From Amycolatopsis sp. 2-15 (GTDB lineage Bacteria; Actinomycetota; Actinomycetes; Mycobacteriales; Pseudonocardiaceae), in the NCBI RefSeq assembly GCF_030285625.1, contig NZ_CP127294.1:3234001-3298000 (forward strand): 64,000 nt of DNA, in the 5' to 3' direction. Shown one piece after another: positions 26,701 to 35,081 of the stretch. Numbering within the stretch: position 1 is the first letter of the stretch; each line of letters starts with the position of its first letter. The notes under the pieces are model-generated. The model was given only the letters and a program-made list of their open reading frames with translations. It had not been told where the DNA came from and did no database searches. The position numbers and the translations under genes were made by a program.

Positions 26701-27249
26701 TCACCTCACCGGGCGGTACCGAAGGTCCACCGCCAACGCGGGGTCACCGTCGTGAACGCGGGCCCAGCGGACCGGCGCGGTGCCCGGGCTGTCGAACATG
26801 CGCACGCCCGAGCCGAGCATCACGGGGGCCAAGTGCACGTGGAACTCGTCGATCAGGCCGAGCTCGAGGCATTGGCGGGCGATGTCCTGGCTGTGGATCT
26901 CCAGGTCCTTGCCCTTCGCGGCGGCCAAGCCGATCTCGACGGCCTCGGTGAGGTCGCAGTCGAGGAAGGTGATGCCGGCGTCCGGGATCGCGTCTTCGGG
27001 GTGGTGGGTCAGCACGAACACCGGGCCGGTCCACTCGCCGCCGTAGGGTTGCCGGCTCGCCTTGCCCGGGAAGCGCTGCGCGAGGGCGTCGTAGCCGCGG
27101 CGGCCGCCGAGGACGGCGCCGAGGGTGGAGATGGCGTCTTGGTGGGTGGCGGGGCTGACTTTGGTCCCGGACATCCAATCCATCGAGTGGCCGGGGCCGG
27201 CGGCGAAGCCGTCGAGCGACATCATGAGGTGCCAGCGCACGTTGCCCAT
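26701..27249 (-). CDS. Dihydrofolate reductase-fold protein (RibD C-terminal family)
   Basis: Protein of 182 residues. It opens with VRWHLMMSLDGFAAGPGHSMDWM, the usual strand and SLDG motif of the RibD-C/DHFR-like family, then VLGGRRGYDAL (nucleotide loop) and VFVLTHHPEDAIP. It ends with IDEFHVHLAPVMLGSGVRMFD. These small NADPH-dependent reductases are common in actinomycetes; the substrates are largely unknown, and it is not expected to be the essential DHFR. It is followed on the same strand by nothing close; the flavin monooxygenase lies 55 bases upstream and may share its transcript. Confidence 0.85.
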   Translation of the reverse strand: MGNVRWHLMMSLDGFAAGPGHSMDWMSGTKVSPATHQDAISTLGAVLGGRRGYDALAQRFPGKASRQPYGGEWTGPVFVLTHHPEDAIPDAGITFLDCDLTEAVEIGLAAAKGKDLEIHSQDIARQCLELGLIDEFHVHLAPVMLGSGVRMFDSPGTAPVRWARVHDGDPALAVDLRYRPVR

Positions 27250-27304
27250 GGGGGTCTCCGTTCGTTTTCGGTGTGCCTGTGCTGACCGCCGGGCGCCCGA
27301 AAAC

Positions 27305-28399
27305 TCATCGGCCGAGCATCCACCGGACGAAGTCGAAGAACTCCTTGGCGTAGAGGTGCGGTTCGTCGGCGGCCGCGGCGACGTCGTCGACCCAGCAGTA
27401 CACCTCGGCGTAACGCGGGAGCCGGTTCGCTTCGTATGCCTGCAAAGCAGCAGGAACGTCGGCCTGGGTCAGCTGGTCGGCCAGCACCAGGGCGTCTTCG
27501 ATGCCCAGGGACGCGCCGGACGTGATGTGCGGGGAGACGGCGTGCGCGGAGTCGCCGGCGAGGGCGACGTGGGCGGAGACCCAGCGCGGCTGCAGGGGCA
27601 GCGCCATCACGCGGTTGCTGACCACGCGGTCCTCCGGCGTCGCTTCGATGGCTTCGCGCAGAGGAAACGGCCAGCCGCCGTCGTAGAGGTGGGGGACGCG
27701 GGCGAGGGCTTCCTCCTTCGCGGAACGCGTGGTGGGCGGCGCGCCGAGCTGTGCGAGGACCCAGAACGCCGTGCCGCCGCCGCTGCGGACCACGCCGCCG
27801 CGGGTCCGTTCGCGGCCGACGACGAAGCGTTCCTCGGTGATCTCCGGGATCGCGCTCTCCGCGACGATCCCGCGCCACGCCAGGTGGCCCGGGTACTCCT
27901 GCGCGGCCGAGCCGGGGGAGAGCTGCTCGCGGACGCGCGAGTACACGCCGTCGGCCCCGACGAGGAGGTCGGCTTCCTCGGTGGAACCGTCGGCGAACTC
28001 CACGGTGACGCCGCCGTCGTGGTCCCGGTAGCCGGTCACGCGGGCGCCGGTGCGCAGCTCGTCCGGCGTCAGCGCGGCGGCGAGCAGCTCGTTGAGACGC
28101 TGGCGGGTGACCATGAGGTAATCGACGTCGGCGAGGTCGCCGTAGTACTCGTCCATGACCTGCCCGGCCGGGTCCTGGTAACGGATCGCGCTGGGCGCGC
28201 CGGCCGCGCGGATCTCGCCACCGACGCCGAGCCGGTCGAACACCGCGAGTGAGTTGGCCCACAGCCCCAGCGCCGCTCCGACGCCACGGATCTCGGATTC
28301 CTGTTCGCACACCAGGGTTTGGAACCCCGCCTGACGGAGCGCCAGCCCCGTCGTCAGCCCGACAACGCCGCCCCCGGCCACCACCGCTCGTTTTCGCAC
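27305..28399 (-). CDS. FAD-dependent monooxygenase
   Basis: Protein of 364 residues from the GTG at 28399, preferred because GAGGAAG lies about 8 bases before it; a longer frame starts at 28435. FAD motifs: AVVAGGGVVGLTTGLALRQAGF near the N-terminus, LLVGADGVYSRVRE (DG motif) at about 150, and VALAGDSAHAVSPHITSGAS (GD motif) near 280. It belongs to the aromatic hydroxylase family of single-component flavin monooxygenases and is shorter than PheA-type phenol hydroxylases. The substrate is unknown. It precedes the DHFR-like reductase on the minus strand. Confidence 0.85.
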   Translation of the reverse strand: MRKRAVVAGGGVVGLTTGLALRQAGFQTLVCEQESEIRGVGAALGLWANSLAVFDRLGVGGEIRAAGAPSAIRYQDPAGQVMDEYYGDLADVDYLMVTRQRLNELLAAALTPDELRTGARVTGYRDHDGGVTVEFADGSTEEADLLVGADGVYSRVREQLSPGSAAQEYPGHLAWRGIVAESAIPEITEERFVVGRERTRGGVVRSGGGTAFWVLAQLGAPPTTRSAKEEALARVPHLYDGGWPFPLREAIEATPEDRVVSNRVMALPLQPRWVSAHVALAGDSAHAVSPHITSGASLGIEDALVLADQLTQADVPAALQAYEANRLPRYAEVYCWVDDVAAAADEPHLYAKEFFDFVRWMLGR

Positions 28400-28530
28400 G
28401 CGCACATCTTCCTCGCGGAAACGGTGCCGTGACAACCCGGAAAAGGTGTCACAAGATCACCGGAACGGACCGGAGTGCGGCTTTTTCCGGATCTCGACAG
28501 GTAAGGTCTAGACCGGCAACGGGTGCGCCC

Positions 28531-28561
28531 GCTCAGCCGCCGATCAGGTCGGCGGCTGAGC
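28531..28561. other. Strong hairpin in the leader region of the lipoprotein gene
   Basis: GCTCAGCCGCC (28531-28541) and GGCGGCTGAGC (28551-28561) form a perfect 11-bp stem. No T-run follows on either strand. It lies between divergent genes, 137 bases before the lipoprotein start, so it could be a leader structure, an operator or a remnant terminator. Confidence 0.5.
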
Positions 28562-28697
28562 CGCTCGGTCCGTTCCTGAGTCCCTTTCGTGGCCCGGCAA
28601 CGGATTCTGCACCTTTCTGCGTATTTGTTCACGAATGTAACACTCAACGCCATTTCCTCGACAAGGCGGCGCATGTTCTTTTTCGAGGAGGCACAGG

Positions 28698-29186
28698 TTG
28701 TTGCGAAAACTGGGAATGGTGCTGGCTGCCGGACTGCTGGTCGCGGGTTGTGGGGCGGCGCCGGCACCGACCGGGCACACCGGTGTCGTCGCACCGGTCA
28801 CCACGATTTCGGCGCCGAGCAGTTCTGCTTTACCGGAAAGCACTTCCGCGACGCCGACGATGACCGATTCGCCCGTTTCGACCACTTCGGTGCCGGCTTA
28901 CGTCGCACCGGAAACCACCGCGGCGAAGGCTACGGCTCCGAAAACAACGGCGAAAGCCAAAACCACTCCGAAAACCACCGCAGCCCCGCCCAAAACCAAT
29001 TCGGCCGCCTGCAGTGCCGACTACTACCGCAACTCCTCCGGCGTCTGCGTGCACAACCCATCCTCCAACCCCACAGGCGCGACGGCTATCTGCAACGACG
29101 GCCAGTACAGCTACAGCAAGCACCGCTCCGGCACGTGCTCCGGCCACAAGGGTGTCCGTACCTGGATCTCGCGCCCCGCAACCTGA
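28698..29186 (+). CDS. DUF3761 lipoprotein
   Basis: Exported lipoprotein of 162 residues from a TTG start with GAGGAGG 7 bases before it. The signal sequence (LRKLGMVLAAGLLVAGC) ends in a lipobox LVAGC, so Cys18 should be acylated. A linker of about 85 residues rich in Thr, Pro, Ala and Lys probably crosses the wall. The C-terminal DUF3761 module (ACSADYYRNSSGVCV to HRSGTCSGHKGV) has four Cys and a repeated Tyr/Ser/Gly pattern. Its function is unknown; it is common in actinomycetes, often at the C-terminus of secreted proteins. The upstream 300 bases hold only the hairpin at 28531. Confidence 0.85.
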   Translation: MLRKLGMVLAAGLLVAGCGAAPAPTGHTGVVAPVTTISAPSSSALPESTSATPTMTDSPVSTTSVPAYVAPETTAAKATAPKTTAKAKTTPKTTAAPPKTNSAACSADYYRNSSGVCVHNPSSNPTGATAICNDGQYSYSKHRSGTCSGHKGVRTWISRPAT

Positions 29187-29217
29187 TTCCGCGGCGTGGC
29201 AGTCAGCCGCTCCTGCG

Positions 29218-30561
29218 TCAATGGTGGTGTGTGACCGTGGTGTGGTGGCTGGTCGAGTGGGTGGTCGACGAATGCGTCGAGCCGGTGCTGTGGCCGCGGA
29301 TCGCGACGAAGTAGACGATCGCGGCGACGACGATGAGCGCGATGAGGGCCGCGATGGCGATCTTCGCCTTGCTGTAGGGCCGTTGACCCTGGACTTCGCC
29401 GGTGCGGCCGTTGACGAGGATCCGCCAGTTCTTGCCGGCGTAGACGTAGGTGGCGACCCAGACCGGGAGCAGCATCAGTTTGAAGGTGACGTCGCGGTGC
29501 TGCGTGTTCATCGACTGCACGCGCTGCTCGTCGCCGCCGATGTCGTGGCGGCAGTCGTCCTCGATGACCGGCGTCATGCGGCGCTTCGCTTCCTCGAAGC
29601 CGGCTTCGGCCTCGATGTCGTAGCGCAGCGCGAAATGCCCGGCGAGGAACTGCGGCTGATACGGCTCGGCCTGCTCCAACGGCCACGGCGCGAGCCGGTC
29701 GAGTTCCTTCGGCGGCAGCTGGGTGCTGCCCGGCACCAGCATGTCGTCGAAGAACCGGCCCACCCGGCCGCCCGCCGGATACCAGCGCGTGTGCCGCACC
29801 CGGCGGGTCTTCTGCTGCCCGTTGTCGTAGTAGGTCTCGGTGACCCAGTAGTGCTCGCCGCGCTGTCCGGAGTAGACGGTGTCCGTCTGCGAATCGTAGG
29901 TCCAGTGCGGGATGTAGGTGCCCTTGGTGGACTCGGCCGTGCCGACTTTCTTCAGCGCGTTCGGTGCGAACCAGCGCGAGTTCGTCCACTTCTTAAGGTG
30001 CGTGCTCACCGCGCCCTTGTCGAACTGGAACGGCAGTACGCCCTCGGGCACGAACTGCCCGGACGCTTGCGCGTCGATCACCAGGGGGGCACCGCAGAAC
30101 TGGCACAGACTGGCCGTTTCGTTGGTCTCGGTGGTGGCGCCGCAGCGCTGGCACTTGAAGACGTACTGGCCGATCGTGGCCACCGGTTTGCGCGCCAGGC
30201 CGGTCAGGTCGGCGAACGCGATTTCGCGGATCTGCCGGTCGCCCGCTGTGATCTCCTGGCGGTACCCGCAATACGGGCACTGCATCGAGGTCGACCCCGG
30301 CGCGAACTCCAGGCGGGCGCCGCAGCCGCCGCACGGGTAGGTGGTCGCGGCCGTGTTCGCCGGCGCGAACGCGGGTGGCGGACCGGGCGGCACGGGGCCG
30401 CCGGGCATGGGCGTCCCTGGCATCGGGCCGCCGGGCATGGGTCCGGCGGGCATAGGTGCCCCCGGCATCGGGCTGCCGGGCATGGCACCGCCCGGCATCG
30501 GGCCACTAGGCATGGGTCCGCTCGGCATCGGGCCGTGGTGCGGGTAGTTCGGGTTGGTCAT
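29218..30561 (-). CDS. Zinc-ribbon membrane protein, YdjG-like
   Basis: Protein of 447 residues. Residues 1-65 are a low-complexity Pro/Met/Gly stretch built from repeated G-P-M-P units. Two zinc ribbons follow: PCGGCGARLEF with QCPYCG (about 80-100) and FKCQRCG with LCQFCGAP (about 135-160). The middle part has no known motif. One membrane helix near the C-terminus (IAIAALIALIVVAAIVYFVA) is followed by a Ser/Thr/His-rich tail ending TVTHHH. Zinc ribbons plus a membrane helix beside an SPFH-GYF protein resemble Bacillus YdjG and YdjI, which work with the PspA homologue YdjF in membrane stress. No PspA or YdjH gene is here. It starts 34 bases after the SPFH gene and should be cotranscribed. 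Confidence 0.8.
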   Translation of the reverse strand: MTNPNYPHHGPMPSGPMPSGPMPGGAMPGSPMPGAPMPAGPMPGGPMPGTPMPGGPVPPGPPPAFAPANTAATTYPCGGCGARLEFAPGSTSMQCPYCGYRQEITAGDRQIREIAFADLTGLARKPVATIGQYVFKCQRCGATTETNETASLCQFCGAPLVIDAQASGQFVPEGVLPFQFDKGAVSTHLKKWTNSRWFAPNALKKVGTAESTKGTYIPHWTYDSQTDTVYSGQRGEHYWVTETYYDNGQQKTRRVRHTRWYPAGGRVGRFFDDMLVPGSTQLPPKELDRLAPWPLEQAEPYQPQFLAGHFALRYDIEAEAGFEEAKRRMTPVIEDDCRHDIGGDEQRVQSMNTQHRDVTFKLMLLPVWVATYVYAGKNWRILVNGRTGEVQGQRPYSKAKIAIAALIALIVVAAIVYFVAIRGHSTGSTHSSTTHSTSHHTTVTHHH

Positions 30562-30595
30562 GGCGGCTCCCCTCCGCTGGACGAGTCAGGACGGC

Positions 30596-31771
30596 TCAGG
30601 ACTGCGGCGGCAGCGGCGGCGGGGTCGCGCCGAACAGCGGCGAGACCTCCGGTACCTGTGCGGCCGGCGTCCATTGCGGCATCCCGGACTTCCACACGAG
30701 GGTCTCCCGGGTGAGCGTGCCCGCGGAGATCTGCTGCCCGAGCTGGGCCCGGTCGAACGGGCCGAGCTGCTGACCGTTCGCCCCCAGGAACCACTGCTCG
30801 GACTGCGGCAGCGGCGGCGGCATCTGCGGCGTCGGCGCGGACGGCGGCTGTTGCTGATACTGCTGCTGCGGCTGGTACTGGGGCTGTTGATACTGCTGCG
30901 GCTGCTGGTACTGCTGCGGCGCGCCCTGCGGACCCGCGGCCCGCTGGCCGAGCGCCATGCCGAGGCCGATGCCCAGGCCTTCACCCGCGCCGCCCTGGTT
31001 GTTCGCGGCCGCTTCGATCGCGTTGGCGGACTGGAACTTCGTGTACTGGTCGAGATCGCCGACCACGCCCATCTGGGTCCGCTTGTCCATCGCGGCCTCG
31101 ACCTCAGGCGGGACCGAGATGTTCTCGATGATGAACTTCGAGATCTCGATGCCGTTGGCGTGCAGTTCGAGGTTGAGCGCGTTGGCGATCGCGCCGCCGA
31201 TGCGGTCCTGCTGGGTGACCAGGTCGAGCATCGGCACCTTGGCCGCGGCGATGGCGGGGCCGAGCTTGCCGATGATCATCTGCCGGAGGTACTCGGACAC
31301 CTCCTCGGTGCGGAACTGCGGGTCGGTGCCCGCGAGCTCCTTGAGCAGCGCGACCGGCTCGACCACGCGCACCGCGTACCCGCCGAAGGCGCGGAGCCGG
31401 ACCATCCCGAACTCCGGGTCGCGCAGGATGATCGGGTTCTGCGTGCCCCACTTGAGGTCGGTGAACTGCCGGGTGTTGACGAAGTAGACCTCGGCCTTGA
31501 ACGGTGAGTTGAACCCGTACTTCCAGCCCTTGAGCGTGGACATGATGGGCATGTTCTGCGTCTGCAGCGTGTGCATGCCCGGGGCGTAGGCATCGGCGAC
31601 CTGGCCCTCGTTGACGAAGACCGCGGCCTGCGATTCGCGGACGGTGAGCTTGGCACCCATCTTGATCTCGTTTTCGTAGCGCGGGAAGCGCCACACGATC
31701 GTGTCCCGACTGTCGTCGGTCCACTCGATGATGTCGATGAACTCGCCGCGGATCTTGTCGAAAATCCCCAC
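30596..31771 (-). CDS. SPFH-domain protein with C-terminal GYF_2 domain, YdjI-like
   Basis: Protein of 391 residues from the GTG at 31771 (VGIFDKIRGEFIDIIEW); upstream in-frame sequence lacks homology. The first 45 residues and the SPFH core (about 50-240; ESQAAVFVNEGQVADAYAPG and IGIEISKFIIENISVPPEVEAAMDKR-type end) match the virion-core-like SPFH family that includes YdjI. A Gln/Pro/Tyr-rich linker at about 260-310 leads to a GYF_2 domain (EQWFLGANGQQLGPFDRAQLG to LVWKSGMPQWTPA) that usually binds proline-rich peptides. A Pro-rich partner is encoded next door, suggesting the GYF domain docks onto the G-P-M-P tail of the zinc-ribbon protein (inference). Likely a membrane-associated scaffold. 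Confidence 0.85.
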   Translation of the reverse strand: MGIFDKIRGEFIDIIEWTDDSRDTIVWRFPRYENEIKMGAKLTVRESQAAVFVNEGQVADAYAPGMHTLQTQNMPIMSTLKGWKYGFNSPFKAEVYFVNTRQFTDLKWGTQNPIILRDPEFGMVRLRAFGGYAVRVVEPVALLKELAGTDPQFRTEEVSEYLRQMIIGKLGPAIAAAKVPMLDLVTQQDRIGGAIANALNLELHANGIEISKFIIENISVPPEVEAAMDKRTQMGVVGDLDQYTKFQSANAIEAAANNQGGAGEGLGIGLGMALGQRAAGPQGAPQQYQQPQQYQQPQYQPQQQYQQQPPSAPTPQMPPPLPQSEQWFLGANGQQLGPFDRAQLGQQISAGTLTRETLVWKSGMPQWTPAAQVPEVSPLFGATPPPLPPQS

Positions 31772-32086
31772 GTACCGGCCCCCGTCGCCTCCGTCGTTCC
31801 GGGCGCTCCCCGGCCCGTCGACACAGTACCGTGCGCCCGGTCCGGACGCGGCTGGAACCACCAGGTACAGGGTGCCGTGGCCGCCGCCGGCGCGAGGGGT
31901 GAAGGCGGTTGCCGGGTCTCGGCGAAGGGCTGAGGACGTCCACATCGGACACTTGAAACCTGCCCGATTTGACTGCTCCATTCAGCCTAATCCGGTAAGT
32001 CGGATCAATCACGTATCTCCCGCCGAGGCCGGTCTAAGCGGTAGCGTCCCTTCCGGTACCACGTACGACTAAACCGGGGGCACAGC
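31772..32086. other. Divergent intergenic region between the SPFH gene and the MFS gene
   Basis: About 315 bases without a supported gene. The minus-strand frame of the SPFH gene stays open through it, but its translation is low-complexity and unlike the family. An AT-richer stretch around 31965-32010 (TTGACT on plus; TTGATC on minus) probably holds the two divergent promoters. No clear operator is seen. Confidence 0.55.
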
Positions 32087-33496
32087 GTGGCTCAGACAAG
32101 CGGGCGAGCGATCGTTCCGGTGCTCGCCTCGTGCGGGCTGGTCGCGTCGTTCATGCAGACGTTGGTAGTGCCGCTCATCCCGGCGTTTCCGAAGCTGCTC
32201 AACGCATCCGCGACCGACGCGTCGTGGGTCGTCACCGTGACGTTGCTGGCGGGCGCGATCATCACGCCGGTCGCGGGGCGGCTCGGGGATCTGTACGGCA
32301 AGCGGCGGGTGCTGCTCGCGAGCCTGGCCGTGCTGGTCGCCGGCTCGGTGATCTCGGCGCTGACGAGCTCGCTGGCGCTGATGGTCGTCGGCCGGGGGTT
32401 GCAAGGCTGTGCGATGGGCGTGATCCCGCTGGGGATCAGCATCATGCGCGACGAGCTGCCGCCCGAGCGCGTGAGCGGCGCGGTGGCGCTGATGAGTGCG
32501 ACGCTGGGTGTCGGTGGCGCGATCGGCCTGCCGCTGGCGGCGGTCGTGGCGCAGAACGCCGACTGGCACGTGCTGTTCTGGACCGCCGCCGCGCTCGGTG
32601 TGGTGTGTGCGGCGCTGATCCTGCGCTACGTCGGCGAATCGCCCGTGCACACGCCCGCGCCGTTCGACTACCTGGGGGCGTTCGGGCTGGTCGTCGGCCT
32701 CACGTGTCTGCTGTTGCCGATCGTCAAGGGCGCCGAATGGGGCTGGGGCAGCGCAGGCACGCTCGGGAGCGCGGCCGCGGCCGTCGTCGTGCTGCTCGCG
32801 TGGGGCTGGTACCAGCTGCGCCGCCGTGACCCGCTCGTCGACCTGCGCGTGTCGGCGCGGCGGCCGGTGCTGTTCACGAACCTGGCGTCGATCCTCGTCG
32901 GGTTTTCCATGTACGCCATGGCTTTGTCGTTCCCGCAGCTGCTGCAGGCACCGTCGGCCACCGGCTACGGGCTCGGCCAGACCATGGTCCAAGCCGGCCT
33001 CTGCCTCGCGCCCAACGGCCTGGTCATGATGGCTCTCTCACCCGTCTCGGCGCGCTTGACCAACCGCTACGGCGCGCGCGTCACCCTCATGACCGGGTCC
33101 GTCGTGATCGCGCTCGGTTACGTCTTCGCGATCCTGCTGATGGACAACGCCGCCGAGCTCATCACCGCGTCCGTGATCATCGGCGCGGGCGTCGGCATCG
33201 CCTACGCTGCGATGCCCGCGCTCATCATGGGCTCGGTGCCGGTGACGGAAACCGCCTCCGCCAACGGCCTCAACTCCCTCATGCGGTCGGTCGGCACCTC
33301 GACGTCCAGCGCGGTGATGGCCACGCTGCTCGCCAACCTGACCATCACCGTCGGCGCGCTGACGGTCCCTTCGCTCACCGGCTTCCGCACGACGTTCGCG
33401 GTGGCAGCCGTCGCCGCGGTGATCGGGCTGGGCCTCACGGCCCTCGTGCCCCGAGCCCGCGCGAAGACGGCCGCCCCGGAACCGGCTGCGGTCTGA
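32087..33496 (+). CDS. MFS drug/metabolite exporter (DHA2-like)
   Basis: Integral membrane protein of 469 residues with about 14 predicted helices, from a GTG start. The first helix pair contains VLASCGLVASFMQTLVVPLI, and the loop 2-3 signature RLGDLYGKRRVL is the major-facilitator motif A. The motif-C-like GVGGAIGLPLAAVVAQ in helix 5 is typical of drug:H+ antiporters. It ends one base before the convergent TPP enzyme gene. Substrates are unknown; adjacency to the SPFH gene is divergent and may be coincidental. Confidence 0.87.
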   Translation: MAQTSGRAIVPVLASCGLVASFMQTLVVPLIPAFPKLLNASATDASWVVTVTLLAGAIITPVAGRLGDLYGKRRVLLASLAVLVAGSVISALTSSLALMVVGRGLQGCAMGVIPLGISIMRDELPPERVSGAVALMSATLGVGGAIGLPLAAVVAQNADWHVLFWTAAALGVVCAALILRYVGESPVHTPAPFDYLGAFGLVVGLTCLLLPIVKGAEWGWGSAGTLGSAAAAVVVLLAWGWYQLRRRDPLVDLRVSARRPVLFTNLASILVGFSMYAMALSFPQLLQAPSATGYGLGQTMVQAGLCLAPNGLVMMALSPVSARLTNRYGARVTLMTGSVVIALGYVFAILLMDNAAELITASVIIGAGVGIAYAAMPALIMGSVPVTETASANGLNSLMRSVGTSTSSAVMATLLANLTITVGALTVPSLTGFRTTFAVAAVAAVIGLGLTALVPRARAKTAAPEPAAV

Positions 33497-33497
33497 A

Positions 33498-35051
33498 TCA
33501 GAGGAGCGGCGCCACCGCGGCGTCGATCAGGTGCGGCCCCGGCTCCGCCAGCGCCCGGCTGAACTGCTCGGCCAGCTCCTCCGCCGTGGTCGCGCGCGTG
33601 GCGGGCACGCCCATGCCCTCGGCCATCTTCGCGAAGTCCATGTCGGGCCGGCTGAGGTCGAGCAGCTCCTTGGCCTTCGGCCCGTCCGACGCCGCGCCGA
33701 CGCGCTGCAGCTCCATGCGCAGGATCGCGTAGGCGTGGTTGTTGAGGATGACCGTGGTGACGTCGAGGTTTTCGCGCGCCTGCGTCCACAGCGCGGAGAT
33801 CGTGTACATCGCGCTGCCGTCGGACTGGAGGTTGATCACCGGACGTGACGGCGCGGCGATCGCGGCACCCGTGGCCACCGGCATGCCGTAGCCGATCGCG
33901 CCGCCAGTCAGCGTCAGCACGTCGTGGCGCGGGGCGCCGGCCGTGGCGCCGGGCAGCAGCAGGCCGGACGTGTTGGCCTCGTCGGCGATGATGGCCTGCT
34001 CCGGCAGCAGCGCGCCGATCACCTCGACCCAGTTCTGCGCCGTCAGCGGTCCGCTCGGCAACGCCGGCCGCGAAGCCTCCTGCCGCACCGGCTCGACGTC
34101 GGCGGCGACGATCGCGGCGACGTCGCTCAGCGCGGTCGTCACGTCCTGCCCGACGTCGGCCAGCACGTGGACCTTCGCGCCCTCGGGCACGAGCACGCTC
34201 GGCTTGCCGGGGTAGGCGAAGAACGACACCGGCGCCCGCGTGCCGGCCACGATCAGGTGCTTCACACCTTCGAGCTGGTACATCGCCTGCTCCGACAGGT
34301 ACCCGAGCCGCTCGATGTTCGGCAGGCCCGCGCCGCGTTCGAGGCGTGTCGGGAAAGTCTCGATCAGCGCCTTCGCGCCCGTCGCGGCGGCGATGCGGCT
34401 GGTGGCCAGCAATCCGGCCTCGCGGCACGCGGGCCCACCGATGAGCAGCGCCACCGATTCACCGCTGCGCAGCACCTCGGCGATGTTCTTCACCGTCGTC
34501 GCGTCCACGGCGTGCGGCGTGCGCGGCGGGATCGGCGCGCACGTCTCGCCGCCTTCGCCCCACGACGCGTCGGCGGGCAGGATCAGCGTGGCCACCCGGC
34601 CCGGCGCGTCCTGCGAAGCCGCCACGGCCGCGGCCGCGTCAGCACCGACATCCTTCGTGTGCGAAGACCGGCGCACCCAGCCTTCGAGCGAACCCGCGAG
34701 CGCGTCGATGTCCGACTCGAGCGGCGCGTCGTACTGCTTGTGGTAGGTCGCGTGGTCGCCGACGACGTTGACCACCGGCGTGTGCGCGCGGCGCGCGTTG
34801 TGCAGGTTCGCCAGCCCGTTGCCGAGACCCGGGCCGAGGTGCAGCAGCGTGGCGGCGGGCTTCTCGGCGATGCGCGCGTAGCCGTCGGCCGCGCCGGTCA
34901 CCACGCCCTCGAACAGCCCGAGCACCCCGCGCATCTCCGGCACGGAGTCGAGCGCGGCGACGAAGTGCATCTCCGACGTGCCGGGGTTCGAGAAGCAGAC
35001 CTCCACCCCGGCGTCGACGAGGGTGCGGATCAGGGACTGGGCGCCGTTCAT
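33498..35051 (-). CDS. Thiamine-diphosphate enzyme resembling benzoylformate decarboxylase
   Basis: Protein of 517 residues from the ATG at 35051 (a GTG three codons upstream is possible). The activating Glu is in GLFEGVVTGAADGYARI and the ThDP/Mg loop is QSDGSAMYTISALW with NNHAYAIL. The motif LLHLGPGLGNGLANLHNA places a His where benzoylformate decarboxylase has its catalytic His and acetolactate synthase has none, so a 2-oxoacid decarboxylase is more likely than acetolactate synthase. There is no small subunit nearby. It starts 31 bases after a GlcD-like FAD oxidase; together they could oxidise a 2-hydroxyacid such as mandelate and decarboxylate the product. That pathway is inferred. Confidence 0.8.
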   Translation of the reverse strand: MNGAQSLIRTLVDAGVEVCFSNPGTSEMHFVAALDSVPEMRGVLGLFEGVVTGAADGYARIAEKPAATLLHLGPGLGNGLANLHNARRAHTPVVNVVGDHATYHKQYDAPLESDIDALAGSLEGWVRRSSHTKDVGADAAAAVAASQDAPGRVATLILPADASWGEGGETCAPIPPRTPHAVDATTVKNIAEVLRSGESVALLIGGPACREAGLLATSRIAAATGAKALIETFPTRLERGAGLPNIERLGYLSEQAMYQLEGVKHLIVAGTRAPVSFFAYPGKPSVLVPEGAKVHVLADVGQDVTTALSDVAAIVAADVEPVRQEASRPALPSGPLTAQNWVEVIGALLPEQAIIADEANTSGLLLPGATAGAPRHDVLTLTGGAIGYGMPVATGAAIAAPSRPVINLQSDGSAMYTISALWTQARENLDVTTVILNNHAYAILRMELQRVGAASDGPKAKELLDLSRPDMDFAKMAEGMGVPATRATTAEELAEQFSRALAEPGPHLIDAAVAPLL

Positions 35052-35081
35052 GCTGCTCACTTTCTGGGTCAGGCTCAGGGC

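Noticed and set aside
33498..35051. Acetolactate synthase large subunit
   Set aside because: No small subunit gene nearby and a His at the benzoylformate-decarboxylase position; kept as decarboxylase-like.
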